Positions 1-12,581 are shown, counted from the stretch's first letter. The stretch: DNA of 64,000 nucleotides from Megascapheus bottae (GCA_024803745.1 JANJXV010000020.1:19570777-19634776); one strand, 5' to 3'. Notes: a model not told the origin generated them from the sequence alone. Program-made: numbers and translations.

Positions 1-60
1 TGACATTTTGTCTTTCTAAATGCTTGCTTCCAAGTTTCCAAGTGTTTAGTCCTGTAAATC

Positions 61-230
61 CTTCCTTTCTTTCTTTCTTCCTTCCTTCTTCCCTCCCTCC
101 CTCTCTTCGCTCTCTTCTTCCAATCTCTCTCTCTCTCCCTCCCTCCGTCCCTCCCTCCGGTCCCTCCCTTCCTCCCTCCCCCCCTCCCCCTCCCCCCCCC
201 TCTCTCTCTCTCTCTCTCTCTTCTTCCTTC
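61..230. repeat. Polypyrimidine repeat (TTTC/TTCC/CCCT/CT)
   Basis: About 170 bp of C and T in shifting tetranucleotide and dinucleotide units, with a C-rich core (about 178-200). The proline/serine-rich open frame over it is a repeat artefact. Confidence 0.93.
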
Positions 231-540
231 CATATTGGCATTTGGACTAAGGTTCTCTTGATTACTGAGCTGTTATTCTGCCACTAAAACTTTCAGTTGA
301 ATTTTTGTTCGTTAAGTTGAAATGGAATCTTGTTGATTTATATACCTGGCCTAGCTTCAAACTTTAATTCTCCAGGTCTCAAACTCCTCAGCAGTTAGAA
401 CTACAGATATGAGCTACTTGAACATGACTGAATCTACAGTTTTAAAATATGAAATATATTCAAAGGGGAATTGCATAGTGTTTTTATCTTGTAAGATAAC
501 TTGAAGCATTTAAAAAATTTTAAACATTAAAAACATGATT

Positions 541-606
541 TTATTATATATGTATATATGCATACATATATAGGTATATATGTATACATACTTACATATA
601 TATGTA
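541..606. repeat. TATA/TACA-rich low-complexity
   Basis: Alternating ATATATGTATAC-type units. Confidence 0.85.
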
Positions 607-643
607 ACAAGATTATGTGTTTTACTATTTAAATATTGAGGTG

Positions 644-888
644 GGCCAGGCACTGGTGGCTCATATTTATAATCCTAGATACCCAAGATGCTGAGATCTG
701 AGGATCATGGTGTTAAGCTAGCCGAGGCAGAATAATCCCCCTGTGATTCTCATCTCCATTTAGCCAGAAATGGCACTAGGCTCAAATGTTAGAGCACTAG
801 CCTTGAGTACAAAGAGGCTCACGGACAGTGCCCAGGTCCTGAAATCAAGCCCTCTTATCACCACCACCACCAACAAAAAATTCTTAGA
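644..888 (+). mobile_element. Type A SINE (B1-like head plus ID-like body)
   Basis: GGCCAGGCACTGGTGGCTCA opens the 7SL/B1-like head. GATGCTGAGATCTGAGGATC follows, and the ID-like half has TTAGAGCACTAGCCTTGAG. Ends in a CCA/CAC repeat and A-run (860-885). Confidence 0.85.
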
Positions 889-1077
889 TGGCTATCATTT
901 GTGTGTATAAATTTTGAAAACCATTTCTTCGGTGTATTAATTGGTATAAAGGAAGAAATAAAATAATTCATCTTCACTTTTGTTACATTTTCAAAATTGA
1001 ATAACAGTGATGTTTCCGAAAAGTTAGTGAGTGATCACTATAGCCTAGAAATTAGTATTGAGTTACTGATATGAAGA

Positions 1078-1078
<1 letters not shown>

Positions 1079-1106
<28 letters not shown>
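1079..1106. repeat. (GT)n microsatellite
   Basis: Fourteen uninterrupted GT units. Confidence 0.97.
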
Positions 1107-1108
<2 letters not shown>

Positions 1109-1144
1109 AAACTACTTTGCAAATACTGGATTTTTTTTTTTAAT

Positions 1145-1363
1145 GGTATACTGAGCATAAGTGCCTCATACCTGTGATCCTAGTTATTCAGGAAGCTGAG
1201 ATCTGAGGAATGTGTGTCTAGTCTAGCGTGGGCCGGAAAGTTTGTGACATTCTGTTTTTCACTAAACTATCAAAAAAGTGGAAATGGAGTTGTGGCTCAA
1301 GTGGCAGTCTTGAGCTAGAGAAGCACAGTGACAACCTCTAGGTCCTGAGTTCAAAGCTGTTAT

Positions 1364-1413
<50 letters not shown>
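1145..1413 (+). mobile_element. Type A SINE with (CA)n tail
   Basis: The head contains CATACCTGTGATCCTAG and GAGATCTGAGGA. The ID-like half has GTTGTGGCTCAAGTGGCAG and GGTCCTGAGTTCAAAGC. The A-rich tail is replaced by about 23 CA units (1367-1413). Confidence 0.82.
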
Positions 1414-1415
<2 letters not shown>

Positions 1416-1861
1416 CAATACTAGAAATATCTTATGTAGAACCTTTATCACGTTTAAATGTCTATGTTGAATTTGACATTATATTGTGGTAGTTATAATT
1501 CCCTTCAAAGTGGTAGTTTTAACCTTGCCTTCAAAAACTGAAATTTAACGTTTAATACAGATATAGTAGTATATATCAGAGGAAAACAAACAAAAATCAA
1601 GACTGTAGAAATGGTCATTTTCAATCTCTTAATTAGTAGATTAATATTTCTTTAATATTAGGCTTTTTAAAAACTTTTACAGGGGTCTAAAAATTCACTA
1701 CTTTGGTGTTCATATCAAATTTCAATTAAATTTGTCATTACATTTGTCAGGTCACTAGTTTAACTTATTAATGTTAATTTTGAAAATGACACAAAATTCA
1801 CACAAAAGGGAATATGTTTATAGCAAATTAAGTTTGAGAAAAAATGTGAGAAGAAAAAACA

Positions 1862-2090
1862 GAGGGTGGTAACTCCTGCCTGTAATCCTTCTCAGGAGGC
1901 TCAGTTATGAGAATCACAGTTAAAAGCCAGCCTGGGCAGGCAAGTCTGTGAGACTCTTATCTCCAATTATGTGTATTTCTTCCCCCATATCATGGCTGGG
2001 GCTGTGGCTCAAAGTGGTTGATGGTTAACCTTAAGTGAGAAAGGCTATGGACAATGCCCAGGGCACAGCAGACCCCTCCCCTCTAACAGG
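1862..2090 (+). mobile_element. Type A SINE, diverged
   Basis: CTGCCTGTAATCC, CAGGAGGCTCAGTTATGAGA, AAAAGCCAGCCTGGGCAGG and GAGACTCTTATCTCCAATTA are diagnostic. The ID-like half (GGGGCTGTGGCTCAAAGTGG) is degraded. Confidence 0.8.
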
Positions 2091-2149
2091 AGAGAAACAA
2101 TAGGCTGGAGCCTTATGAGCTTGAACAGGTCAAAGTTACTTTAAACAAG

Positions 2150-2395
2150 TGATTTTATTATTTTTATTTTTATGGTTATTATAAAGGTGAGGTACATAGG
2201 GGTCAGAGTTATGTAAATCAGGCAAAGAGTCCACTTCTTTTTGGACAATGCTACCTTTTCCCTTGGTGTTTCCCAGTATTTTCCTACAATTCCCAACCAT
2301 AAGTTGTACAGTTGGTTTTTCAACCTAGAGTCTAGTAAGGGTCACAGCTACACTTGATCTCCCTTTCTCCCTCCATTTCTTAGCCTAAGTAGAAG
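2150..2395 (-). mobile_element. Possible L1-type 3' end, inverted and old
   Basis: TTTTATGGTTATTATAAAGG, GAGGTACATAGGGGTCAGAG and the following pyrimidine-rich segment resemble the inverted L1 3' UTR pattern of this genome, but distantly. It lies directly downstream of a type A SINE. Confidence 0.35.
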
Positions 2396-2698
2396 ATGAA
2401 GCCTCTGTTCAACCTTCTCAGGATGTGGTTGTGTTAGATGGGAATTCAGTCAGCTAGACACAGAAGCACCATCTTGAGAGGTCCAGCGAGAGTCCTTATG
2501 AGAAAGCCATTGACTGCATGTTGATTCCTGTGTTAACTCTGCTATGTTAACTCACTAAACTATGTTGCATCATAAAAAAAAGAAAAAACAGAGGGTGATA
2601 AATATAAATATAATATGAATATAAATATGATACAAATACCAAATTAACTAAATGCAAAGAAATAAAATATGAATGAATATATAACATATAATTTGATA

Positions 2699-2890
2699 TT
2701 GAATTTATTTGTATTTGGTTATTTGAAATTTGATAGGGAAGGGGGAAAACCAAGACCAGTGGGGGGGTGGGGGGGAGGGTAATGGGTACCAAGACATGTG
2801 AAAGGGTATCAATGTATGTGAATTAATGCACCTTCTATCTGGCAAATATCATGTAACCCTTTTATTAATTATAATAAAAATATTAAAAAA
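2699..2890 (+). mobile_element. Severely 5'-truncated L1 (3' UTR only), with TSD
   Basis: Only about 190 bp of L1 3' UTR: GAATTTATTTGTATTTGG, the G-rich run at 2760-2779, then TGTAACCCTTTTATTAATT and an A-rich end. Direct repeats ATATAATTTGATA flank it at 2686-2698 and 2891-2903 (13/13). Confidence 0.87.
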
Positions 2891-2903
2891 ATATAATTTG
2901 ATA

Positions 2904-3622
2904 CATGTGGTTAGGAAGTAATAATAAATATAATGTATATATATATATAATTAATAAAAAATTCAGAGCTATCACTGGAGAAGGAGACTCCTGGGGAGTG
3001 AGAGAGTTAAAAGTGGAGGGAAACAAACAAACAAAAGATTATTTTTGTTATGGTGAAAAGCCAGGGCTGGTCTTCTAAACTAGCTTTGAAGCTCAGCTTT
3101 ATAACCTGCAGTGATCTTATAGTTAATTTTCTTACTAAGTTTTTCAAGGGCACTATTTTTTTAAAGATGAAATAGGTATATGAATAACTTTTGAGGAAAA
3201 AGAAAAACTTAAATTTTAAAGAGCATGAAAATGTAAATTGTCCTTTTCCTTCTATTTCTGCTTCTTCATTTGTTTGACAAAGAAGTTGCTGTGACTGCTA
3301 CCCTTTGCTATCTTGTTAGCCTTTTCCAACAAATTGCAAATGAAAAGAAATTTACTTGTTATGAGGGTTTAACCTTAGTGATCTCCATAATACATTTAAC
3401 GTTGGCTCCTCCAAGGAATTTCAGTGCTTTGGACATGAAAAATAAATAAGCTATGCGGTTTAATTTCCTATTCTCTTTTTCTGTCATTCATTTCTATTGT
3501 CTTATTTTACAAAGAGGAAGGAATAAACCCTGAGGAGTTATTAGAAATGCTGGAGTTTAAAACAAAGATATTTCCTAGCCTTCCTAGGTTGACTCTTCAG
3601 CATTGTAAATGCTTTCTGCTTC

Positions 3623-3625
<3 letters not shown>
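2904..3625. other. Spacer, no gene seen
   Basis: AT-rich non-repetitive sequence. No exon-like frame, SINE or L1 recognised. Confidence 0.6.

Positions 3626-3681
<56 letters not shown>
3626..3681. repeat. (TA)n microsatellite
   Basis: About 28 uninterrupted TA units, ending at a G-run (AGTGGGGGGG). Self-complementary and likely to extrude or vary in length. Confidence 0.97.
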
Positions 3682-3684
<3 letters not shown>

Positions 3685-3887
3685 GGGGGGTTTAAAAATA
3701 CCACAGAGCTAGATGTTGGCAGAACTAGATTACAATGATGTTAGTCTATTGCCTCTCCATATGTATTAGTTCAAGTGATACTTTCTAGTCCTGATATTTT
3801 CCCCAGCCTCCCTCCTCTTGCCTCATCTTCTCCTGCTCTCCCATCTCTCTTTCTCTCTCTTTTTTTTCTATTACTATTTTCTGTACC

Positions 3888-4050
3888 CCAGGCTTTTTTT
3901 CCTAGCTGGTTCTTTGTCATTTGAGCCTTGTATCCTGCCCATTGGTTATTTTGGAGGTGAGTCTTGAGGACTTTTCTGCCCAGGCTAACCTCAATCCATG
4001 ATTCTCCTTATCCGCTAGGCAGAATTACAAATGTGAGCCATGGGTACTCA
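3888..4050 (-). mobile_element. Type A SINE, old, inverted
   Basis: TCATTTGAGCCTTGTATCC (ID-like half) and TTTTCTGCCCAGGCTAACCT plus ACAAATGTGAGCCATGG (head, inverted) identify a diverged type A copy. Confidence 0.6.
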
Positions 4051-4599
4051 TCACCATGTTTACCTTTCTTAATAGATACTGATATCTACGTAAACATTTA
4101 CAACTATTTTTGAAGACTTACTGTAAATATCAAGTTGATATTTTTAAAAGCCCATAATTGACTACCACTAATTTATGTGGAAAGAAACATTTACAAATCT
4201 ACATTTGAATCTCATATTTAGAACTCATTTGAAACAAGCTTCATAATGTGACTATTAATACTAGAAGTTAATTTTATTGAATTTTTCAGGCAGCTTTTTA
4301 CGTCCACGTTTTAATATGAAAGAGTCTAAGAATTGCTATGGTATAAAGCTTGCCATTAGTTTGTTTACAAATGTATAATATATCAATAGCTTCCAAACCA
4401 AGCCCAAACTGCCACCTAGAAGGTAGACTCTGTCTGCATGAATGCACTTTACCTAGAAGAGAAAGGAAGAGATTCCAGTCTATGAAATACATTGATTTGT
4501 ATGTAGAAATACACCAACATTGTTTGAGATATTTATGTGAAACTTCAACTTGAAAGTGGTAGACAGTCATCAGAATAAAAAGTAGAACAAAATTGCCTA

Positions 4600-5160
4600 C
4601 TTGATTTCAGTGTAATAATTAAACATTTCATTCACTCCTGGCGAAGATGATTGGATTGCCAGATAAGAAAAAGAGTCATTATTGTGAGACTTCCTGGGGT
4701 TACTGATACCCTTTCATGCATGGCTAATCCCTGTCCAATCACTGCAGTGAGTTAAGCAGAGGCGGTTTCCTATCCCACCTCCGGAGGGATTGACTGCTGA
4801 TAGCAGCATTGTTGCAGCCTGTATCACTGGGTTAGAGCCAGTGGGAAATTGTTCTAGCTCCAGAAAGGCTTGTATGTCAATTACCGTTTTCCTTATTTCT
4901 CCAGGTTTAATATTCAGACAAGGTGATTAAACTTAAATTTTAAATTTCTTAGCTTCTTTGCATGCTTCATAAATGGGATGATAATTCTGCTTTATGAAAT
5001 AGAGGCCAATTAATCACCTTCTGAACTGAGTCATGCAGCTAATTGAATGAAACTGTCTGGGGACACACACAAAATAATTAGTTTGTGCCTCTTAGGCACT
5101 CAGAATTGGGGTATTATAATATGTCATTTCAATGCATAGGGGACCATTAATGCATAATAA
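4600..5160. promoter_or_regulatory. Possible conserved noncoding element
   Basis: Non-repetitive, compositionally balanced sequence with several homeodomain-like TAATTA/CAATTAATCA sites (for example CCAATTAATCACC near 5005, AATAATTAGT near 5074) and few simple repeats, unlike its neighbours. Inference from texture only; no alignment available. Confidence 0.2.
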
Positions 5161-5467
5161 TACTAGCAATCTTTTGGCTCTTTCTATCATATGAACTTAT
5201 TTGTATGTAAAGTTTAACATCTAAAAAAGAATTCAGAAACTCAGTTGAAATAAATGCTTATAAACAGAAAAGAACATCAATTATGAGATTAATGCATGGC
5301 ATAGTGAGACATCTATAGTTCTTGAGATTCAATCAACACCTAGAGGTTAAATCTTTACTGAACATGCATGACTTTCTTTTTTACTAGTGTTCCCTAAAAT
5401 GCACAGTGAAATGATTGTCTATATAGCATTTACATTGTTTTAGATATAGAGACAGTTACATTTATGG

Positions 5468-5690
5468 GAAGCTGGGTTTCTGTGGCTCACATACATACAC
5501 TTAGATATTCAGGTGTCTGAGATCCAAAATATCCGAGTTTGAAGACAGCTGGGGCAGGAAAGTCTATGAGACTCATTTCCAAAAGAACCAGAAAAAATCA
5601 GAACTGAAGTGTGGCTAAAGCAGTAGACCACCAGCCTAGCAAGCATTAGGGCCAGCGTTCTAACCACTGTACCACTGCGGGCAGAAGAAA
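5468..5690 (+). mobile_element. Type A SINE, old
   Basis: CTGTGGCTCACATACATACA, GTGTCTGAGATCC, GCTGGGGCAGGAAAGTC and ATGAGACTCATTTCCAAA follow type A order. The second half is degraded. Confidence 0.6.
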
Positions 5691-5714
5691 TGTGTGAAGA
5701 AGCAAACTGTGGTG

Positions 5715-5800
5715 ATGAAAACTTGTAGGCAAGCTGAAGTGGGAGGGTCACACGTGAGCTACATTAGAAACCCTGTCTCAAACAAATAATACAAAGCTAA
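5715..5800 (+). mobile_element. B1-like fragment
   Basis: GTGGGAGGGTCACACGTGAG and GAAACCCTGTCTCAAACAAA match the second part of a monomeric 7SL-derived B1 element, with an A-rich end. Confidence 0.5.
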
Positions 5801-6914
5801 ACCCTATAAAAGGCAAGCATATCAAATGGTGTGTAGGGAGTTGTACATAGGAAATATAAAAGTTGAACATATGGGAATGTGCATGAAATTAATCAGAGGG
5901 AAACTGGAAGCATCCTTATAGACACCGAGGGATAACTGAATGCATGCATATGGCTGTGTGATGCACAAAGAGACATTGTTGTTCCAAGGTCTTTTTGAAC
6001 AGTAGCACATGTTTTTAATTGTGATGTTTCTTTCCTGATCACAAATATACCTCATCTTCAAATATGTGTAAGCAAGATACTGTGGATGATGTGTGGCAGG
6101 TAACCAATAACATACCTTGAAATGAATTTGAATAAGTGGCACTGAGAGTTACAGGACAAAGAACTACTTCTTGTTAGTCTCATTATATTATGACATATAA
6201 CATAAGGTAATTATGTTGTTAATACTGTGTATATAAAATAACAGTATTATTCAGTTTGGATGATGATCCCACCACAGTAAATTTAGTATTGCACATATCC
6301 TACTTTAAAAATAACCTGAAATTTGCAATACATGCATTTATCTGAGGCTCTATGCTCACATTAAAAGAATATGCTTGAATTCTGTGTACAGATTAAATTC
6401 TAATCTTTTGGTCTTATTAGGAAGTGATCTCAATCATTTCAGAAACGTGTATTCCAACAAAAAGAAACTCAAGTAGAAAATTGACTTGATTGAAAATTCT
6501 TCAATGAATTTTAAATGTATTTTAATGTGGGATTTAAAATGAAAGATTTAGAGATAATTAAACCAAATTATGTCAATAATGTTATAGGTAATGATTTAAT
6601 GGTATTAATCCTGTGAAAGTCTTAGGACAGCCAGCAAGAAAGCTATTAAACAAAATAAAATAAAATTCCTGCTTACCTTCATATGAAGCCCGACTCATTC
6701 TTTCTGACAGAGTGTCTGTGCATTAACTTGTCATGAAATAATTTAGTCAGATTTGGAACAGTCAGGAAGACAATTCAGATGTTTTCATGAAACCAGAGTT
6801 AAACCACAAAATGGTTAGTTAGGGCAAAAGAGAACAGGAGGGTTATCTGAAACCTGAAAGGATATTCCTTCCTTGTTGTTTTAAATAATTTCAGTTCATG
6901 TAGAACAAGAAAGA

Positions 6915-7094
6915 TTTTTTTTTTTTTTGCCAGTCCTGGGCTTGGCCTCAGGGCCTGAGCACTGTACCTGGATTTTCTCAAGGCTAGGGCTCTACCATTT
7001 CTAGCTTTTTGCTATATATGTGGTACTGAAGAATTGAACCCGGGTCTTCATGCATGCTAGGCAAGCACTCTACCACTAGGCCAAACTCCTGGCC
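6915..7094 (-). mobile_element. Type B SINE (ID-like dimer), inverted, short TSD
   Basis: Starts with the T-run and GCCAGTCCTGGGCTTGG, and ends CCACTAGGCCAAACTCCTGG (inverted A box). The B-box complement is GAATTGAACCC. Direct repeat CAAGAAAGA flanks it (6906-6914 and 7095-7103). Confidence 0.88.
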
Positions 7095-7499
7095 CAAGAA
7101 AGAATTTTTTAAAAGACCCTAACCAGTTAACAGCTTTAGGGGTGAATATTACTCATGCTTACAAGTATTTTTTTTTTTTGTGATTGTTCATTGTAGGTAC
7201 CTGGAATAACTTTGAAGTAACTTTCCATTTTTTATTCAAAGTTGTCATCATGAAATGTATTACCCATTTCTATGAAAGAGTCTTTGGAGTTTCTGTGAGA
7301 GGGCAAACACAGCGGTGGATGAGTGGCATAGACTTTGGGGTACAATTATAACAAAACATTAACTTTCATAGAGTAAAACCAAAAATAACATGTAAATGAA
7401 GGGGAAATGGAGTAGTGCAATTATAATCAATTGTTATGTTTTCTAGGGAAGTATAATTTATAATTACATTTTATGTATTTATGTATTTATTTATTTATT

Positions 7500-7726
7500 T
7501 ATTTGGGTTGTTCATAGGGCTTGAACTTGGCCTGGGCACTGTCGCAGAGCTCTTCTGCACAAGGCCACCACCTTACCTGGAAGCCAAGCCTCAATTCCCA
7601 TTTTCTAGAGGTTAATTGGAGAAAAGAGTCTCATGTTCTTTTGTGCCAGGCTTGGCTTTGAACCTTGATCCTCAGATCTCAGCCTCCTGAGTAGCTAGGG
7701 TTACAGGTGTGAGCCACCATGTCAGG
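7500..7726 (-). mobile_element. Type A SINE, inverted, with (ATTT)n tail
   Basis: GCTTGAACTTGGCCTGGGCA (ID-like half), GGTTAATTGGAGAAAAGAGT (linker), then GATCCTCAGATCTCAGCCTC and GTGTGAGCCACCATG (head). The inverted tail is (ATTT)n at about 7471-7504. Confidence 0.87.
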
Positions 7727-7839
7727 CTATAATTATATTTTAATAGCCTGTTTTGAAACATACTATTGATAGTTCTCTTTTAGGTTTGGATATATAAATA
7801 TATAGAATATATATATTCTCTCTATATATATAATACAAA

Positions 7840-9254
7840 TTGAACAAACACAATGCAACATTGTTTGTCTTTAAAAGCCCTGCGATAAATTTTAACTCTT
7901 AAAACATAAGTGATCCTACCTTTAAATTTTTAATTATGACTTATTTAAAAACTCTTAGCAGGATATGTGTTTCTTAACCTTCATAATTAATCAGCTCAGT
8001 ATTCTTCTTTTTTAAAGAAAGGATAAATAATGAAAAGAGCATCATGGTATTTATAAACAGCAAACTAAATCTTTTTATATTTAACAAGAACAATCATTTG
8101 AGAGGTTAATTCTGTAATAATTAATCAGATCATTACTATATCTACCTGTCACATCACCTGGTGCCTTATTTGTCAGATGTTATACTGTCTGACAAATACA
8201 ATATAGTTTTATTATAGTGATTTGGAAACTAATATATACCTATGTAGGTTGTTTTTAATGTATATTTCACCTTGTTCTGTCATATGTTGGCCATTTAGAA
8301 GAATTCTTTTGAAACTGCTTCTTGAAATTGCATTTTCTCTCATTGTAAAACATTTCTATATAAAATCATCAGATTTAATTTAAAAAAAATAATGCTCCAG
8401 AGAAAGTGAATACTACAGTTTACCCGATAAACCATTTTTCTCCTTAGGAAAAGAATATTTGTGCTTGATTTTCCCTGGTTCTTTTTTTTTTCCTCTCCCC
8501 TCAATTCTCTTTCAAGGATGAAATAAATGTGAATTTAAACAACAATACAAAAAAAGGTAGTTTAGGGAAAGAACCCACTATTAAATATATTTGACATAAA
8601 AAATGCTTATTCTTGTGCAAGTTGCCACACACATAACATGATACCATAAGCATAATACATGTTCAATATATATTTGTTAAATAAATGAACATTTTATTTT
8701 AACTATATATTCTTTTATTCTTGTTTTGTTCTTAGTAAAAATTGACCTTGTTAATTCTTACTGCTTTGTAACTTACTTAGACATATAAAATTGACACTTC
8801 ATACCTTCATGGGTCTATCCAAACAAAACAGAAAAGATAAAAATGCATAAATTGACACTGTATCCAAGGCATAACATTTGTCCCTATTACTGTTTACCCC
8901 AAAATTTCTACTTCCCACCTGTTTTTGGTAATGGAGAACAGCAGTAACAGCTAGTACACAACACAACAGTGTTGTTTTTTGTTTTTCTTTTTAAGTTAGA
9001 TCCCAAAATGAAGCCCTGAGCTTCCTGTTCAGTGTCTTACCTCCACGTTTTCCATGCATAGCCGCCATCTGTGACTAGTGAGATGAAGATTGCCTTCCTC
9101 CTTACTGAGCCTCCTCCACATGGCTCAGGACAGGAGGCTAAGGGCTTCACCGAAGCTGAGAAAATGGAAGCCACACAGGAATGAGAAAGAGGGTGGAAAG
9201 GATGTAACAAGTTGAGATCAGATGTCTGGAGACAGTCACATTGGGAAGCAACTA
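7840..9254. other. Spacer, no gene seen
   Basis: AT-rich, with short A and T runs only; no retroelement recognised apart from possible fragments. A slightly richer segment at 9020-9250 has short open frames on the minus strand with no recognisable product. Confidence 0.55.
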
Positions 9255-9556
9255 AGGGCAGACATGATTTTGGAGAACAATTAGTATTGTGCAATATTGT
9301 CTGAGATAGGTAGGGGAATGGTAGTTCAAATACAGAGAAGACATGTGGAAGAAAGGGTGAATAAACGCAGCTGTGGTACTCACTGGACGCTGTGTTGAAT
9401 ATGAAGTATACAATAGGCCATTAAGATGGAGGGGAAAATTAGGAGAAAGTGAGGGGAGAGGTGACATTGTTGACAACAAAATGTGCTCATTACCTGACTT
9501 ATATAGCTATAATCTCTCTGTACATCACGTTTACAATAATAAAAAAGAACAAATTT
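9255..9556 (+). mobile_element. Probable L1-type 3' end, diverged
   Basis: Ends in CTCTGTACATCACGTTTACA then AATAATAAAAAAG, resembling the terminal part of L1 3' UTRs at 32 and 44 kb. The middle (AAGATGGAGGGGAAAATTAG) has a purine-rich character. A type A SINE follows immediately. Family assignment is tentative. Confidence 0.45.
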
Positions 9557-9566
9557 AAAAAGAGAG

Positions 9567-9744
9567 AGAAGCCAGGTGCCCACGGCTCCCACCTGTAATC
9601 CTAGCTACTCAGAAGGCTGAGATCTGAGGATGATGGTTCAAAGCCAGCCTGGGCACTACAGTCCAAGAGACTCTTATCTCCAATGAACCACAGGAAAGCT
9701 GGAAGTAGGGCTGTGCCTCAAGTGTTAGCCTTGAGTTGAAGTGT

Positions 9745-9745
<1 letters not shown>
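9567..9745 (+). mobile_element. Type A SINE running into a GA/GACA tract
   Basis: AGCCAGGTGCCCACGGCTCC, CTGTAATCCTAGCTACTCAG, AAAGCCAGCCTGGGCACTA and GGGCTGTGCCTCAAGTG are type A landmarks. The 3' end merges into the GGGA/GA/GACA repeat beginning near 9745. Confidence 0.82.
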
Positions 9746-10182
<437 letters not shown>

Positions 10183-11544
10183 TGCTATTACTTGATGTAG
10201 GAATGAATCTCTGAATGAAGTAACTCTGTTTGGAAGCAGCAGGGTGGCGGTAGATAATCAGGGACAGCAGACTTCTCATGATCTTCATGCCTCAGCATGG
10301 TATTACAGACATGAGACCACCTCCAGCTTAAGTCTTTACCTTCTCATGCATGGATAAAGTTAGCGAGGTCAGCAATGTCCAAAATAGCAGCAGCATCCAT
10401 TAAATTATTGATTCCCCCTCATTTGAAGAGGGGGAATCAAAAATTTTTTAAGTTGCTTCCTTGACTTAGATCAAGTTGCCTGTCCTAAGAAATATTTGTT
10501 AGATAATTATATATTATTTTAATATGTAATACTAAACATGTGTTGTGTTTTGGTTAGGTAACCCATATTCCCTGATTGTATTGTTCCTGTATGCTGTCAC
10601 AATTACTAATGTGGAAAAGAATGCAATGATAAGAAACTGTGGTGACTTCTACTAGAAGTGAAATTTTCATTAATGAATAATTCTTTGACAATACTGTTGG
10701 GAATCATTACATTATTTTAAGAACAGATAAAATATTTTTTATTGCAGACACATTTTTATCTTCCTAAACTAGTTTGCAAATCAAAACTTTTTGTATTCTT
10801 CTACAGGTTTTTACCAGTGTGGGTGGATTATCTATAAATATTCACAGAAGGATGTCAGGGTAGAAGGGGGAAAACTCAGATAATAGGGAACTTTTCAAAT
10901 TGACATCTTTAATACTAACTATTCATTGTGCCTTTCAATCAGATGGCATGTTTGGGGTCATGTGCAAAAGAAATCACCTTAAATTAGACTGTCTTCTCAG
11001 TGGAAGAGCAGGCAAATTGTCAACTTCCTAGGGCATCAGCACAATAAGTTTTAGAATGTAAGGAATACAGAATTGTGTCTGTTGACATATAGAGTGAAGT
11101 CTTGCAATTTTTATGCATCCAAAGACTCTGGAGAGAAGAAGATGGGAAATGCTTTCTTGAATTCTAAGCCTCTAAGTCAGAGGCATCTGACAGGCTGATA
11201 CAAGTTGGTTTCAATATCCTAAACAGTAAATTCCATAGCCACACATTCTCATTCCTTTATTTTTTATAGCAAGGTTTAGATATGTTTTCATGATAACTAA
11301 ATACAGGCATTTTTAAATTTTAACCATAGAAACAACAACAAAAATCTCTGATAAAATAATCCTATGGAAATCTTAAAACTATGCCCAGTTTGTCTGGTGA
11401 GTACCTCACCAGAAAAAAAAAAGAAATTAGGCTCAAAACAAATCTGATGGATATCAATGTCCTATAGGACCAAAGTAACTTATATGGACTCATGGAAATA
11501 TTGCAATGGAAATCTATTGAACCTGTTTTAGAATCCTACTTTTT
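10183..11544. other. Spacer, no gene seen
   Basis: Non-repetitive apart from the hairpin at 10408-10440. No open frame of note. Confidence 0.55.
10408..10440. other. Perfect 13-bp inverted repeat (hairpin)
   Basis: TTGATTCCCCCTC (10408-10420) and GAGGGGGAATCAA (10428-10440) are perfect reverse complements around a 7-nt loop ATTTGAA, followed by an A/T run. No element ends or gene nearby explain it. Confidence 0.85.
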
Positions 11545-11720
11545 ATTACTGATTTACTTTATTGTTATTATAGAGGTAATATACAGAAGGATTACAATTA
11601 CATGAATCAGGTAATGAGTATATTTCCTTTCAGATGGTGTCTTCTGGTCCTTCCTCTCTCCCAGTCCCTTTCGTTCAGTCTCTACTCATAAATTGTATTC
11701 ATCAGTAGAAACCTTCAGAC
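11545..11720 (-). mobile_element. Possible L1-type 3' end, inverted and old
   Basis: TTTATTGTTATTATAGAGGT, GAAGGATTACAATTACATGA and GGTAATGAGTATATTTCCTT parallel the inverted L1 3' UTR pattern seen at 37.9 kb. Weak similarity by eye only. Confidence 0.4.
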
Positions 11721-12581
11721 CATGTTTATTATCATTTGCTTTTGGAAAGTCTCTGGTTTGGTCCATGGGTAGCTGTAAACCTAGATTTTAAAGTATCTTG
11801 GCGAAAATAGGAGGAGTTAATAGCGCTTTTATATGTTTATAGAAGTCAGTTATAATTGTTTTTCTCTTAAAGGCATTATTTTAGGATATTAATGTAGGTG
11901 TGAAGATGTATTTTTGAAATACATTTTTCTAGAGTTAGAATATGTACATATGAGGTAAGATTGAAAAATGTAGACAGTTCATACACAAATATACATAAAC
12001 ACACGCACACATATACCATATACTAAACTCATTGTATGGTAATTGTTACGACATCCTCACAAGAAGATGATTCTGTTTTGTTTGCTTATTTGTTTTCTTT
12101 ACAATGGTGGGTGGAGATTTGATAAACATACTAGCAATGAACTATATCCCTACCTGTAATTTCTATTTTTCTGCCTGCACATTCTCAACTGATATTATTC
12201 ATATTAATAGATATGCAAAGGGAACTTAAATCAAGGATATGTTTATAGGGTCTCTGAGGGAAAGTATTACAATTGTTTTCCCTTATGATAACTAACCTAT
12301 GTGAGTGACCAGGGTCATAAAATATTGTGAGATGAAGTTTGAATATATTTTGCTTACCTGAGGATGAATTATATGCTTCATTCCATTTTGAGAGAGCAAA
12401 AAAATAGTTCTGAAACCTGTGTTTAACTTACCCATCTACACCAGTAAAAATCATGTCTTAGAGGCAAAATATAATTGAGTATATCTTCCCAGCCTGGGCT
12501 TGGGAGGGGCTTAACACTCAGACCCATTTTCTTCCACAGTCACATTGAAGCCATCTTGAAATCCAATAAGTTTTATAACTA

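Noticed and set aside
24..287. Pro/Ser-rich 87-codon frame at the window start
   Set aside because: Covers the polypyrimidine repeat at 61-230. Composition artefact.
5822..6142. 106-codon minus-strand frame
   Set aside because: No recognisable protein features, and no supporting splice or promoter signals.
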